24,942 nt of DNA from GCA-003244245 sp036378735 (GCA_036378735.1 DASUVX010000139.1:1-24942), one strand, 5' to 3'; shown: positions 6,635-14,805, numbered from the stretch's first letter. Translations and numbers: made by a program. Notes: a model not told the origin generated them from the sequence alone.

Positions 6635-7921
6635 GTGGCCACGGCAAGCAGGGTTTATGCTGCGCGGGTTGCCGGCCTGCCGGTGTTCGGGCCCGACGGC
6701 GAGCAGATCGGTAGGGTCCGCGACCTGGTCACTGCCCTGCGTATCGGCCCTCGGCCGCCGCGGGTGCTGGGACTGGTCGTCGAGCTCCACATCCGGCAAC
6801 GGATCTTCGTACCGATGCTGCGGGTCACCTCGATCGAGCCGGGCGCGGTGGTGCTGTCCACCGGCACGGTGAGCCTGCGCAAGTTCACCCTGCGGCCTAA
6901 CGAAACACTGGTGCTCGGGGAGCTCCTGGACACCCGGGTGCACGTGGCCGCTACCGGGGCCGTCGCATTCGTGGTGGACGCCGGGATCGAGCAGACTCGC
7001 ACCCGGGACTGGGTGATCACGAAGCTGGCGGTGCGGGAGCGCACCGGCCGGCTCGGCCGGCGGGGTCCGGTCGAGGTGCTCGGCTGGGACGAAGTGGTGG
7101 GCCTGACGCTGGCCGAGGTGTCCTCCCGCGGGCAAGGCGCCGAGCAACTGCTCGCCATGTTCGAGGGAATGCGCGCGGTGGAGGTCGCCAACACGTTGCG
7201 GGAGCTGCCCGCCAAACGCCGCGACGAGGTCGTTGATGCGCTCGACGACGAGCGGCTCGCGGACGTGCTCCAGGAGCTGTCCGAAGACGAGCAGGCCGCG
7301 GTGCTCGGCCGCTTGGATGACGAGCGCGCCGCCGACGTGCTGGAGGCGATGAACCCCGACGACGCGGCCGACCTGCTCGGTGAGCTCGCCCAGACCGAGC
7401 GGGAGCGGTTACTGCGGTTGATGGCTCCTGAAGAATCGGCGCCGGTCCGCCGCCTACTGGCGTACTCCTCGGACACCGCCGGTGGTCTGATGACCCCGGA
7501 GCCGGTGGTGCTCACCCCGGACGCCACCGTCGCCGAGGCACTGGCCCGGGTGCGCAACCCCGAGCTGACCCCGGCGCTGGCGAGCATGGTGTTCGTCTGC
7601 CGCCCGCCGTCGGCCACCCCAACCGGGCGCTACCTGGGCTGCGCCCACTTGCAGCGACTGCTCCGCGAGCCCCCGTCCGACCTGGTGGCCGGTGTGCTGG
7701 ACACCGAGCTGGCCAGGCTCGGGCCGGACGCGACACTCGCTGAGGTCACTCGCTATTTCGCCGCCTACGACCTGGTCTGCGCGCCGGTGGTGGACCCCGA
7801 GGACCATCTGCTCGGCGCGGTGAGCGTGGACGATCTGCTGGATGCCGCGCTGCCCGACGACTGGCGCCAGCAGGAGGCCTGGCTCACCCCCGGCAGGCGT
7901 GGCGAGGTGACCAGTGGCTGA
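6635..7921 (+). CDS. PRC-barrel / MgtE_N / CBS-domain protein (Rv1232c-like)
   Basis: A 428-residue soluble protein. An N-terminal PRC-barrel-like region (about 10-90, with LPVFGPDGEQIGRVRDL) is followed by an MgtE intracellular superhelical domain (about 165-275: repeated LRELPAKRRDEVVDAL, LQELSEDEQAAVLGRL, DDAADLL). A CBS pair (about 280-405: SDTAGGLMTPEP, DHLLGAVSVDDLLDAALP) completes it. It lacks the five-helix channel domain of true MgtE transporters, so it is a stand-alone regulatory module rather than a magnesium channel. The same architecture and neighbours (DUF1003, Mrp) occur at M. tuberculosis Rv1229c–Rv1232c. The GTG start has a -10 box just upstream and no ribosome site. It overlaps the DUF1003 gene by 8 bp. 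The ligand is unknown. Confidence 0.88.
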   Translation: MATASRVYAARVAGLPVFGPDGEQIGRVRDLVTALRIGPRPPRVLGLVVELHIRQRIFVPMLRVTSIEPGAVVLSTGTVSLRKFTLRPNETLVLGELLDTRVHVAATGAVAFVVDAGIEQTRTRDWVITKLAVRERTGRLGRRGPVEVLGWDEVVGLTLAEVSSRGQGAEQLLAMFEGMRAVEVANTLRELPAKRRDEVVDALDDERLADVLQELSEDEQAAVLGRLDDERAADVLEAMNPDDAADLLGELAQTERERLLRLMAPEESAPVRRLLAYSSDTAGGLMTPEPVVLTPDATVAEALARVRNPELTPALASMVFVCRPPSATPTGRYLGCAHLQRLLREPPSDLVAGVLDTELARLGPDATLAEVTRYFAAYDLVCAPVVDPEDHLLGAVSVDDLLDAALPDDWRQQEAWLTPGRRGEVTSG

Positions 7922-8495
7922 GTCACGGTGGCAGTACTCGGCAAGCCGGCTGGATCTACCGCGCGGACCACGGCGGTTGACACCCAGAGTGGATCCAGAC
8001 GCCTTCGCCCGCTTCTCCGAGCGGATCGCGCGCTTTCTGGGCACCGGCCGATTCCTGGCCGCACAGACGGTGGTGGTCGTGGTATGGATCACGCTGAACC
8101 TGGCTGCGGTGTCACTGCGCTGGGACCCCTACCCGTTCATCCTGCTCAACCTGGCGTTCTCCACCCAGGCTGCCTACGCGGCACCGCTGATCCTGCTCGC
8201 CCAGAACCGCCAGGACGACCGCGACCGCGTCGCGCTCGAGGAGGACCGGGCGCGTGCCGAGCGCACCAAAGCCGACACCGAGTACTTGGCCAGGGAACTG
8301 GCGGCACTGCGACTGGCGGTCGGCGAGGTGGTCACCCGCGACTTCCTGCGATCGGAGCTGGCGCGGCTGACCGAGCTGCGAGAACAGGGCCCACCGGACT
8401 CGGCGGCGGTGGACCGCTCCGCCTCGGACCGCACCGGTGCGTACCGGCGCGGTAAGCGCAGCGCTGAGCGCCTGCCTCGGCAAGCTGGCCAATGA
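7914..8495 (+). CDS. DUF1003 membrane protein (Rv1231c-like)
   Basis: A 193-residue DUF1003 protein. The family core is clear: FARFSERIARFLGTGRFLAAQT, a first membrane segment VVVVVWITLNL, the signature RWDPYPFILLNLAFSTQAAYAAPLILLAQNRQ and a second membrane segment within it. A charged coiled-coil-like helix follows (about 102-160, RDRVALEEDRARAERTKAD). The last 30 residues are polar and variable. The GTG start at 7914 lies inside the end of the MgtE_N/CBS gene (8-bp overlap), so translation is probably coupled. Function is unknown; conserved linkage to the MgtE_N/CBS protein suggests a joint membrane-associated role. Confidence 0.9.
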   Translation: MAESRWQYSASRLDLPRGPRRLTPRVDPDAFARFSERIARFLGTGRFLAAQTVVVVVWITLNLAAVSLRWDPYPFILLNLAFSTQAAYAAPLILLAQNRQDDRDRVALEEDRARAERTKADTEYLARELAALRLAVGEVVTRDFLRSELARLTELREQGPPDSAAVDRSASDRTGAYRRGKRSAERLPRQAGQ

Positions 8496-8515
8496 GCGGC
8501 CCGCGGCGAAGCGCC

Positions 8516-8521
8516 TAGCAT
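8516..8521 (+). promoter_or_regulatory. Candidate -10 box (TAGCAT) for mrp
   Basis: TAGCAT overlaps the ATG at 8520. If it is a -10 element, transcription would begin near 8528 and that ATG could not be used. This favours the downstream GTG preceded by GGAAGG (8544-8549). Confidence 0.3.
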
Positions 8522-8561
8522 GGAGACTAAGACACACTCAACCGGAAGGTCGGTGCCACCT

Positions 8562-9701
8562 GTGGCCTCCATCCAGACCGCCCCGTCGGTCGACGCGGTC
8601 CGAACCGCACTGGACGGGGTGCACGACCCCGAGATCAACCGGCCGATCACTCAGCTGGGCATGGTCAAGGATGTGACCGTGACGCCCGGCGGCGTGGTGA
8701 AGGTAGCGGTGTGGCTCACGGTCGCCGGCTGCCCCATGCGCGACACCATCACCGGCCGGGTCACCAATGCAGTGCGCGCCGTGCCTGGTGTCCGGGACGT
8801 GCAGGTCGAGTTGGACGTAATGAGCGACGCCCAGCGCACCGCGTTACGCCGCCAGCTGCGCGGCACCTCCGAGGAGCCCCGGATCCCGTTCGCCGAACCG
8901 GCATCACTGACCCGGGTGTACTGCGTCGCCTCCGGTAAGGGCGGCGTCGGCAAGTCCTCGGTGACGGTGAACCTGGCGGCTGCGATGGCCGATCGCGGCC
9001 TGTCGGTCGGCGTAGTCGACGCCGACATTTACGGCCACTCGGTGCCGGGCATGCTCGGCACCAGCGCACGGCCCACCCAGGTGGAAAAGATGATCATGCC
9101 GCCTGTCGCGCACGGCGTGAAGGTGATTTCGATCGGCATGTTCACCAAGGACAACACGCCGGTGGTGTGGCGCGGGCCGATGCTGCACCGGGCGCTGCAG
9201 CAGTTCCTCGCGGACGTGTTCTGGGGCGACCTCGATGTGCTGCTGCTCGACTTGCCGCCGGGCACCGGCGACATCGCCATCTCGGTGGCGCAGCTGATCC
9301 CCAATGCCGAGCTGATCGTCGTCACCACCCCGCAGCGAGCCGCCGCCGACGTGGCGCAACGCGCCGGGTCGATCGCCTTGCAGACCCGCCAGCGGCTGAT
9401 CGGCGTGGTGGAGAACATGTCGTGGCTTGAAATGCCTGACGGATCGCGCAACCACCTGTTCGGTTCCGGTGGCGGTCAGGCGGTCGCCGAGGCGCTGACC
9501 CGCTCGCTGGGCAGCCAGGTACCGCTGCTGGGTCAGGTGCCACTGGATCCGCGGCTGCGCGAGACCGGCGACGCCGGCACTCCACTCGTACTGGCCGATC
9601 CCGGCTCTCCGGCCTCGGTCGTGCTCCGCGGGATCGCCGACCGGCTCGCGACCCGGTCCCGCGGTCTAGCCGGCAAACTACTTTCGGTGAGCCCTGTCTA
9701 A
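8562..9701 (+). CDS. mrp: Mrp/ApbC/NBP35-family Fe–S cluster carrier ATPase
   Basis: This P-loop ATPase would deliver Fe–S clusters to apoproteins in the cytoplasm. An N-terminal MIP18/DUF59 domain (ALDGVHDPEINRPITQLGMV, with AGCPMRD) precedes the ATPase domain. The latter has the deviant Walker A GKGGVGKSS, then VVDADIYGHSVPGMLG, TPVVWRGPMLHRALQQFL, LLLDLPPGTGDI and VVENMSWLEMPDG. The CxxC pair seen near this last motif in E. coli Mrp is absent, as in mycobacterial Mrp. The start is uncertain: the frame is open to an ATG at 8520, but that codon lies inside a -10-like TAGCAT. The GTG at 8562 has GGAAGG 12 bases upstream, and a GTG at 8553 is also possible. Mrp ends 12 bp from the convergent tatB. 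Confidence 0.92.
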   Translation: MASIQTAPSVDAVRTALDGVHDPEINRPITQLGMVKDVTVTPGGVVKVAVWLTVAGCPMRDTITGRVTNAVRAVPGVRDVQVELDVMSDAQRTALRRQLRGTSEEPRIPFAEPASLTRVYCVASGKGGVGKSSVTVNLAAAMADRGLSVGVVDADIYGHSVPGMLGTSARPTQVEKMIMPPVAHGVKVISIGMFTKDNTPVVWRGPMLHRALQQFLADVFWGDLDVLLLDLPPGTGDIAISVAQLIPNAELIVVTTPQRAAADVAQRAGSIALQTRQRLIGVVENMSWLEMPDGSRNHLFGSGGGQAVAEALTRSLGSQVPLLGQVPLDPRLRETGDAGTPLVLADPGSPASVVLRGIADRLATRSRGLAGKLLSVSPV

Positions 9702-9713
9702 CGCAACGGCGGT

Positions 9714-10118
9714 TCAAGTGGCGTCGGGATCGAACGGGGCGTGCTCACCCGGCTGCAATGGCCGATAGACCGGGGTGCTGCGGCCTGCCGTCGCAGCATG
9801 ACCATTTGGTTTGATCACGCCGTTGAAGGCGTCGCCGTCCAGGTCGTCGAACAGGTGGCGGGTCAGCGCGCTACGCGGCGTGAACCCCCGCGAGTTGAAC
9901 CCACGCAGCCCCCGCAAGTCCTCCAGGGGTGCCCGGAGCTCGTCGAATTCCGGACCCAGCTCGCTGCGCAGCTGCTCGCGCGCTCCATTGGCGTAATCCC
10001 GGACCTGGCGCACAGTCCGGCCCAACCAGGCCGCCGCCGACGGCAGGCGTTCCGGGCCCAAAATCACCAGCCCGGCAACGATGAGGATCAGAAACTCCCC
10101 CCAGCCAATGTTGAACAT
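9714..10118 (-). CDS. tatB: Sec-independent translocase subunit TatB
   Basis: A 134-residue TatB, part of the twin-arginine export receptor in the cytoplasmic membrane. The typical start FNIGWGEFLILIVAGLVILG forms the single membrane helix. It is followed by the conserved GPERLP hinge and an amphipathic helix (AAAWLGRTVRQVRDYANGAREQL). A loosely conserved acidic/basic tail ends the protein. A GTG at 10124 would add two residues. GAGGAGG lies seven bases before the ATG at 10118 and touches the GTG, so the ATG is preferred. In mycobacteria tatB directly follows htrA in the sigE locus; here about 1.9 kb of extra DNA separates them. Confidence 0.92.
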   Translation of the reverse strand: MFNIGWGEFLILIVAGLVILGPERLPSAAAWLGRTVRQVRDYANGAREQLRSELGPEFDELRAPLEDLRGLRGFNSRGFTPRSALTRHLFDDLDGDAFNGVIKPNGHAATAGRSTPVYRPLQPGEHAPFDPDAT

Positions 10119-10200
10119 CCGCACACCTCCTCACCAGCCACATCCAGCGTAGCGAACTGGCGCCGCCCAACGCTGTGCCGCCGAACGCGAGCAGCCGTGC

Positions 10201-10268
10201 TGTCGCCGAGTTCGACTACCGGGCTGTGGTGATTCGAACGAACAGCCATCCTGTGGAACTCGGCGACA
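10201..10268. repeat. Nested inverted repeat upstream of tatB
   Basis: Arms TGTCGCCGAGTTC (10201-10213) and GAACTCGGCGACA (10256-10268) are perfectly complementary over 13 bp. Inside, after a symmetric 8×8 internal loop, GGCTGT (10222-10227) pairs with ACAGCC (10242-10247) around a 14-base loop holding TTCGAA. It could be a terminator for the XRE-side transcript, an operator for tatB, or an insertion boundary. The sequence alone does not decide. Confidence 0.6.
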
Positions 10269-10302
10269 AGAGGGCGGCGGTACGGCAACCCGACCGTGGG
10301 GC

Positions 10303-10740
10303 TCACGGCCTCAGTTTGGCAATCATGTCGCGCATGGCCTGCACGACAAGGTCCGGGTCGTCCCGATGGACGTGATGCCCGGCGTGAGCGGCCAGAATGT
10401 GAGTGCTGGAGCTGGATGACGCGGCCAGCTCGGCGTGAAGCTCCTGCCACGTGCCTCCGTAGTCATCACCGCGGCTCCCTGCCGTGATGACAAGCAAGGG
10501 AAGATCGCCCAGATCTGGTGGTGTAGCGCCGGGCCCGGTGAGGGCATGTCCGAGGAGTTCCTGAGCGTCGGCCCGCCCCTGTCGAGCCGTCTCGGCCATA
10601 GCCGCCACCGGGCCGCGGGGCGCGCACGGAGGCCGAGATCCTGAGCCGTTCGGATCAAAGCCGAGCGGCCGTAACAACTTTGGCGAACAATTCGTTGAGT
10701 CGAGAGCCACCACTGCGTCCCCTCCGCCACGTAGCGAGCC
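10303..10740 (-). pseudogene. Alpha/beta-hydrolase C-terminal remnant, frameshifted
   Basis: The minus strand encodes the C-terminal part of an alpha/beta hydrolase: LGDLPLLVITAGSRGDD, WQELHAELAASSSSSTHI, then AGHHVHRDDPDLVVQAMRDMI. The last motif carries the catalytic-histidine motif (GHHVH) near the C-terminus. The nucleophile elbow and the whole N-terminal half are missing. Just upstream, a second frame reads RLNELFAKVVTAARL and stops at 10655-10657, whereas the adjacent frame continues GFDPNGSG. This indicates a frameshift around 10657-10690. The remnant directly follows the XRE gene and has no start of its own. It looks like debris from an insertion or deletion event. Confidence 0.7.
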
Positions 10741-10749
10741 TCTGGATAA

Positions 10750-11622
10750 TCAGCCTTCGGGCGTTAGCTCGGCCGCGACACGCCAGCACATCTCGGCAGC
10801 CTGTCTCCCCGTGATCGCGGCTTGCCGTAGCAGTTCAAGCCACCGGCCGTACCGGGCGATCATCTCTGGCGCGGTGATCTGTAGTCGGCCGCCCAGCGTC
10901 TCGACGACTGCGAGGTCGCTGTCATACAGCACGAATCCCGAAGCAGGCGCGATGGGAGACGCAATCGCAAATGTGACAATACCCAGCTCGTGGCCGGGCA
11001 GCGTCGCGGTGTCGGCCAGGTGGGCAAGTTGCCCGCGCATCGTTTCCAATGTGACGTTGCCGACGCGCGTGCGCAGCACCGCCTCCCCGATGACGTGCAC
11101 AACCTGGCGGCCACCCTCGTACAAGATCGCTTGCCTGCGAATCTTCGCCGCGATCAGCGGACTGATTGTCCCGGGCGTGATGCCGTCCTCGGCGAGGAAC
11201 TCCTCCCCGTCTGCCATCTCTCGCATGAAGGCCGCAGTCTGGAGCAGGCCCGGCACGAGCGCCGGCTGGTACTCAGCAAGCAATGCCGTGCAGGAGCCCT
11301 CCAGCGCCCTCAACTCGTCTTGAAACGCCGCAGGCCCGCCCGCGCCGGCGATCCTCTCGCGCCACACCCCGTACTCCGCCGATGCCTTCTCGCGCAACGC
11401 AAGCAGCGGGGCAGGGTCAGCACCGACTGCCGTCGCCCACGCAGAGATCTCTGCTTCGGTGGGAAGCTGGAGTCCGGTCTCGATCCGCGAGACCTTCGGC
11501 TGACGCCAGCCTGGTCCGAGCGCCTTGGCGAGTTGAAGGCCCGACAGTCCGGCTTCCTCACGTACCGCCCGCAGCCGTGCCCCCAGCCCGCTAAGCGCTC
11601 TTGCTCCGGCCGGCCCCGTCAA
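10750..11622 (-). CDS. XRE-family regulator with DUF5753 (Scr1-type)
   Basis: A 290-residue cytoplasmic regulator. It has an N-terminal XRE helix-turn-helix (about 11-68: LRAVREEAGLSGLQLAKALG … QPKVSRIETG). A C-terminal DUF5753 domain follows (about 95-275), with YQPALVPGLLQTAAFMREM, RRQAILYEGGRQVVHVIGEAVLR and GFVLYDSDLAVVETLGG. This architecture is abundant in actinomycetes and is usually paired with a small DUF397 protein; no DUF397 gene is seen next to it. The start is a TTG at 11622 with GGAG six bases upstream and an in-frame TGA just before it. It lies between a decayed hydrolase and a decayed methyltransferase, separating htrA from tatB, which suggests arrival by transfer. It may still be active, since the frame is intact. 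Confidence 0.88.
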   Translation of the reverse strand: MTGPAGARALSGLGARLRAVREEAGLSGLQLAKALGPGWRQPKVSRIETGLQLPTEAEISAWATAVGADPAPLLALREKASAEYGVWRERIAGAGGPAAFQDELRALEGSCTALLAEYQPALVPGLLQTAAFMREMADGEEFLAEDGITPGTISPLIAAKIRRQAILYEGGRQVVHVIGEAVLRTRVGNVTLETMRGQLAHLADTATLPGHELGIVTFAIASPIAPASGFVLYDSDLAVVETLGGRLQITAPEMIARYGRWLELLRQAAITGRQAAEMCWRVAAELTPEG

Positions 11623-11641
11623 TGCCTGCTCCAGTCAATTC

Positions 11642-12058
11642 GCCGACACCCGCGGCGCGGACATCGCAAGGTACTCGCTGACGGGGATCGACTGCCTTCG
11701 GGCACCATCCCGCCAGCGCAGGTGGTCGGTGATCACCCGCGCTGAGACCCACGACGTCCGATGGGCCATCGGCACCCGGGTGGCCCGCTGCGTCTGGGAA
11801 CACCAGACACCCAGCGATGACCGGAAACACCACCTGCTATGGCTACTCGATCCGGGGAACACCTCGTGGGCCGTCGCCCGCTACGACGACGGTCCTGGTT
11901 CCTACCGGATCCGCCAGTACGGCCCTCGCCGTCTCTGGGACGAGGTCGAGGCCGCGTTCCGTTCCTGGGCCGCCGTCGGGAAACCACCCCTGGATCGTTC
12001 GCGGATCACTGTTTCTGCCAACACTCAAGCAGTCGCGATCAGTCGGATTTCAGGGTGA
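11642..12058 (+). pseudogene. Truncated SAM-dependent methyltransferase, C-terminal part
   Basis: The plus frame encodes the C-terminal region of actinomycete methyltransferases of the protein-L-isoaspartate/FxLD type. Visible segments are WSVITRAETHDVRW, the core HHLLWLLDPGNTSWAVARYDD, and YGPRRLWDEVEAAFRSW, followed by DRSRITVSANTQAVA. The SAM-binding domain is absent, and no start codon with a ribosome site precedes the conserved part. A GTG at 11729 lies inside it. The 3' end runs 20 bp into the convergent htrA gene. It is head-to-head with the XRE regulator, whose leader replaces the missing N-terminal half. I regard it as a remnant; a short expressed protein is not excluded. The subfamily assignment comes from recalled motifs and is moderate. 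Confidence 0.6.
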
Positions 12059-13577
12059 CGGTCACCACCAGCGGTCGACCATCGCGCACCAGCGAGATCG
12101 GTACCCGTTCACCGATAGCCCGCTCATGAATGGCGACGGTGAGCGCGTCGGCGCTACCCACGGCCCGGTTGCCGACCTTGGTGATCACATCGTTTTCCTG
12201 AATGCCAGCCTCAGCGGCGGCACTGCCCTGCTGCACGTTCTGCACCCGGGCACCGTCAGAGCGGCCATCGGTCACTGACGCGGCGTTGATGCCCAGCTCG
12301 GCATGCTGGTAGTGCCCGGTTCGGATCAATTCCTGCGCGATCATGCGGGCCGTATCGATGGGTATGGCGAAACCGAGCCCGATGGAGCCTCCACCGTCGC
12401 TCGCACCCTGGGCCCGCAGGATAGCGGTGTTGATGCCCACCACCGCGCCGCCGGCATCCACCAGCGCCCCGCCGGAGTTGCCGGGATTGATCGCCGCGTC
12501 GGTCTGGATTGCGTCGATCACCGCATTACCCTGACCGCCCTCGGCTTCCAGCCGCACCGGCCGGTCCATCGCGCTGATAATGCCGCTGGTCACCGTCCCG
12601 GCGAGGCCGAGCGGGGAGCCGATGGCAATGACCGAGTCACCCTGTTTCAAACCCGAGGAACGGCCTAGCTGTGCCACCGTGGGATTGGCGACCTCCACCT
12701 TGACGACGGCGAGATCGGTCTTGGGATCCCGGCCCACGATCCGTGCCGGTAGCCGGGTGCCGTCACTGAACACCGCTTCCAGGGTGGCCTGCGGGATCGT
12801 CGCTGCTGGAGCCACCACGTGATTGTTCGTCAGCACGTAGCCGTGGCCGTCGATCACCACTCCGGAGCCGAAGCCTCCCTGATCTCCAACCCGGAACTCC
12901 AAGGACACCACTGCGGGCAGCACCCGGCCGGCCACCCCCGCCACCGAACCCGCTGGCCGCTGGATCGCCGGCTGAGCCTGGGCCAGCGTGGCGCCCGGAT
13001 CGTTCAGCAGTGTGCCGACCTCGGCGGTGAGCCGGCCCACCAGCCCGCCCACTCCGCCGACCAACAGCGCCACCGCAGCGAGCGCGGCGAGCGCCAGGTT
13101 GCTCACCCGGCCACCGAAGAGCACTTCCGCCAGGCTTAGGCGGGCTCCGGGCGGTGGCGGTTCACCGTCGCCGCCATGGTGCTGCGCCACCGCAGGGGGG
13201 CCCAGCACGGCCGCTGCATGCGGGTCTCGCCATGGGTCGTTCATGGCGCCCCGTGGCCAGAAGTCGTCGTCGCCGCGCTGCCCTGCGGGTCGCACGCCGT
13301 TGCGTCCGGGTGGTCGCTGCAGCTGTTCGGGAGATTCCGGAGGCCTACAGAAGGCGGCCGCCAGCTCCTGCGGGGGCGGTGCTGCGGTGGTCCACGGCTG
13401 CCGGGTGGCGTCCCGTTGATCGGCGAAAGCACCCTGGACCCCGGCTGGCCGGCCGAAAGCCTGGGCCGCCGCTGGATCGACTTCGGGCTGGGTAATGCGT
13501 GCCGCGACGAACTGCGGCCTCGGATGCCCTTCCGTCTGGAAGGGGAGGTCGCAATCGTGATCCTGGGACAGGGCCAT
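12039..13577 (-). CDS. htrA: HtrA/DegP-like membrane serine protease
   Basis: A 512-residue envelope serine protease. A long, proline- and glutamine-rich cytoplasmic region (1-155) leads to one membrane helix (about 157-180). The trypsin-like domain (about 212-415) follows with the catalytic triad His253 (LTNNHVV), Asp288 (KTDLAVV) and Ser368 (NPGNSGG). A C-terminal PDZ domain (about 425-508: ELGINAAS, GSAAAEAGIQENDVI) completes it. The protease part would face outside the membrane and act in quality control of exported proteins. The ATG at 13577 has GGGAG just upstream. It lies 73 bp behind rseA, in the order sigE–rseA–htrA known from mycobacteria, so SigE control of envelope stress is expected. 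Confidence 0.93.
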   Translation of the reverse strand: MALSQDHDCDLPFQTEGHPRPQFVAARITQPEVDPAAAQAFGRPAGVQGAFADQRDATRQPWTTAAPPPQELAAAFCRPPESPEQLQRPPGRNGVRPAGQRGDDDFWPRGAMNDPWRDPHAAAVLGPPAVAQHHGGDGEPPPPGARLSLAEVLFGGRVSNLALAALAAVALLVGGVGGLVGRLTAEVGTLLNDPGATLAQAQPAIQRPAGSVAGVAGRVLPAVVSLEFRVGDQGGFGSGVVIDGHGYVLTNNHVVAPAATIPQATLEAVFSDGTRLPARIVGRDPKTDLAVVKVEVANPTVAQLGRSSGLKQGDSVIAIGSPLGLAGTVTSGIISAMDRPVRLEAEGGQGNAVIDAIQTDAAINPGNSGGALVDAGGAVVGINTAILRAQGASDGGGSIGLGFAIPIDTARMIAQELIRTGHYQHAELGINAASVTDGRSDGARVQNVQQGSAAAEAGIQENDVITKVGNRAVGSADALTVAIHERAIGERVPISLVRDGRPLVVTVTLKSD

Positions 13578-13650
13578 GGTCTCCCGGGTTCAGGCGTGCG
13601 CTGGCGATGATCCAGTCTGACCACCGCCCGGTGAAGTGTGTGTAGCGGTG

Positions 13651-14073
13651 TTACCGTCCGATCCAACGACCGAGCACCGAGGGGCCGGTTCCCCACCGTG
13701 GGCCCCCACCCAGCGGTGCAGCCCGCACCCGGTTCGGGTCGGCGACCTCCACCACGACACCATCCGACGTCACTGCCAGGCCCGCAGGTGGTTCAGGGAG
13801 GTCAGCGGTGCGTGGGATGTCGCGCAACGCAGCGAGCAGATCAGCCGGGGCCGAAGGACAGTGTGCCGATCGAACCACGCTGCGAGCCTGGCGTTGCGCG
13901 GCGATCTCCGCGGCGCACGACTGGCACCCGGTGAGGTGCGCTGCAGCGCGGTCACGAGCACCCGGCGCAAGCTCACCGTCGACGAAAGCCACCAGTGCGT
14001 CGACAGCTAGGTGCTGCCCTGCGTTGAGGCCGGCCAGCAGATCGGAGAAGGTGCGGCCGCGCAGGTCCGTCAT
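13651..14073 (-). CDS. rseA: Anti-sigma-E factor, zinc-type (RseA)
   Basis: A 140-residue ZAS-family anti-sigma factor. The zinc motif HLTGCQSC supplies His46, Cys50 and Cys53 (Hx3Cx2C), preceded by the conserved DALVAFVDGELAPG helix that contacts the sigma factor. No membrane segment is present, so it is a soluble regulator like M. tuberculosis RseA (Rv1222). It would release SigE when the zinc thiols are oxidised or the protein is degraded (established for the family, inferred here). It starts 35 bp behind sigE on the same strand, and htrA follows. Confidence 0.92.
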   Translation of the reverse strand: MTDLRGRTFSDLLAGLNAGQHLAVDALVAFVDGELAPGARDRAAAHLTGCQSCAAEIAAQRQARSVVRSAHCPSAPADLLAALRDIPRTADLPEPPAGLAVTSDGVVVEVADPNRVRAAPLGGGPRWGTGPSVLGRWIGR

Positions 14074-14108
14074 CTAGCCTCCTTCCCGGGCATAACTCAA
14101 GCTGTGAC

Positions 14109-14714
14109 TCAAGCGCCGACGCGCCGCCTTTCCAGCGCCGCCTTGAGCGCCTGCCTGCCGCGGTGAATCCGGCTGCGCACGGTCCCGAGTTTCACCCCGA
14201 GCGTGGCTCCGATCTCCTCGTAAGACAGACCCTCCACATCACAGAGTACGACAGCGGCTCGGAATTCCGGAGCGAGGTCGTCCAACGCCTGCTGCAAATC
14301 CGGATCGAGATGGGTCGCGGCGTACACCTGTTCCGGGCTCAACCCACCGCCGGCTAGCCGGTCGGTGTCCTCGGGCAAACCCTCCATCCGCAACCGGGCA
14401 CGCCGGCGCACCATGTCCAGGAACAGGTTGGTCGTGATCCGGTGTAGCCAACCCTCGAACGTGCCGGGCTTATAGGAGCCCAAGCTGCGAAACACCCGGA
14501 TGAACGTCTCCTGGGTGAGGTCCTCAGCATCGTGCGGATTGCCGGACAGGCGGTAAGCCAGCCGGTACACCCGGTCGGCGTGCTCCCGCACCACGTGATC
14601 CCACGAAGGCGGTATCCATGCCGCGGCTGCCTCACCGTCCTCGCCGTCGGGTTGGACAACGGAGATGGCCGGCTGGGCAACGGCGGGTTCGCCAAAGGGA
14701 ATCTGGGTGGCCAT
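14109..14714 (-). CDS. sigE: ECF sigma factor SigE
   Basis: A 201-residue ECF sigma factor. Region 2 contains REHADRVYRLAYRLSGN and HDAEDLTQETFIRVFRS, with GTFEGWLHRITTNLFLD. Region 4 contains LAPEFRAAVVLCDVEGLSYEE and VKLGTVRSRIHRGRQAL. These segments are nearly identical to M. tuberculosis SigE (Rv1221), which responds to envelope stress. The frame is open to 14876, but the upstream part is unlike the family. The ATG at 14714 is preceded by GGAGG and GGGAG. The leader also contains an ECF-type promoter, suggesting autoregulation. The gene is divergent from an O-methyltransferase, as in mycobacteria, and upstream of rseA. Confidence 0.93.
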   Translation of the reverse strand: MATQIPFGEPAVAQPAISVVQPDGEDGEAAAAWIPPSWDHVVREHADRVYRLAYRLSGNPHDAEDLTQETFIRVFRSLGSYKPGTFEGWLHRITTNLFLDMVRRRARLRMEGLPEDTDRLAGGGLSPEQVYAATHLDPDLQQALDDLAPEFRAAVVLCDVEGLSYEEIGATLGVKLGTVRSRIHRGRQALKAALERRRVGA

Positions 14715-14778
14715 CGGTTGGGTCTCCCACCTCCGGGTAGCTAGCTCAGCTGACACAAAGAGCACAAACAGGTACCAC

Positions 14779-14805
14779 AACGCCAGGGCGGCTGTCGATG
14801 TTTCA
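14779..14805 (-). promoter_or_regulatory. Candidate ECF-type autoregulatory promoter of sigE
   Basis: On the minus strand TGAAAC (14800-14805) is followed after 17 bases by CGTT (14779-14782). This resembles the GGAAC–N16-17–CGTT pattern of ECF/SigE promoters and lies about 65 bp before the sigE start codon. Confidence 0.45.

Noticed and set aside
10228..10241. TTCGAA-containing loop looking like a tRNA T-loop or tRNA attachment site
   Set aside because: No T-stem, acceptor stem or anticodon arm can be built around it.
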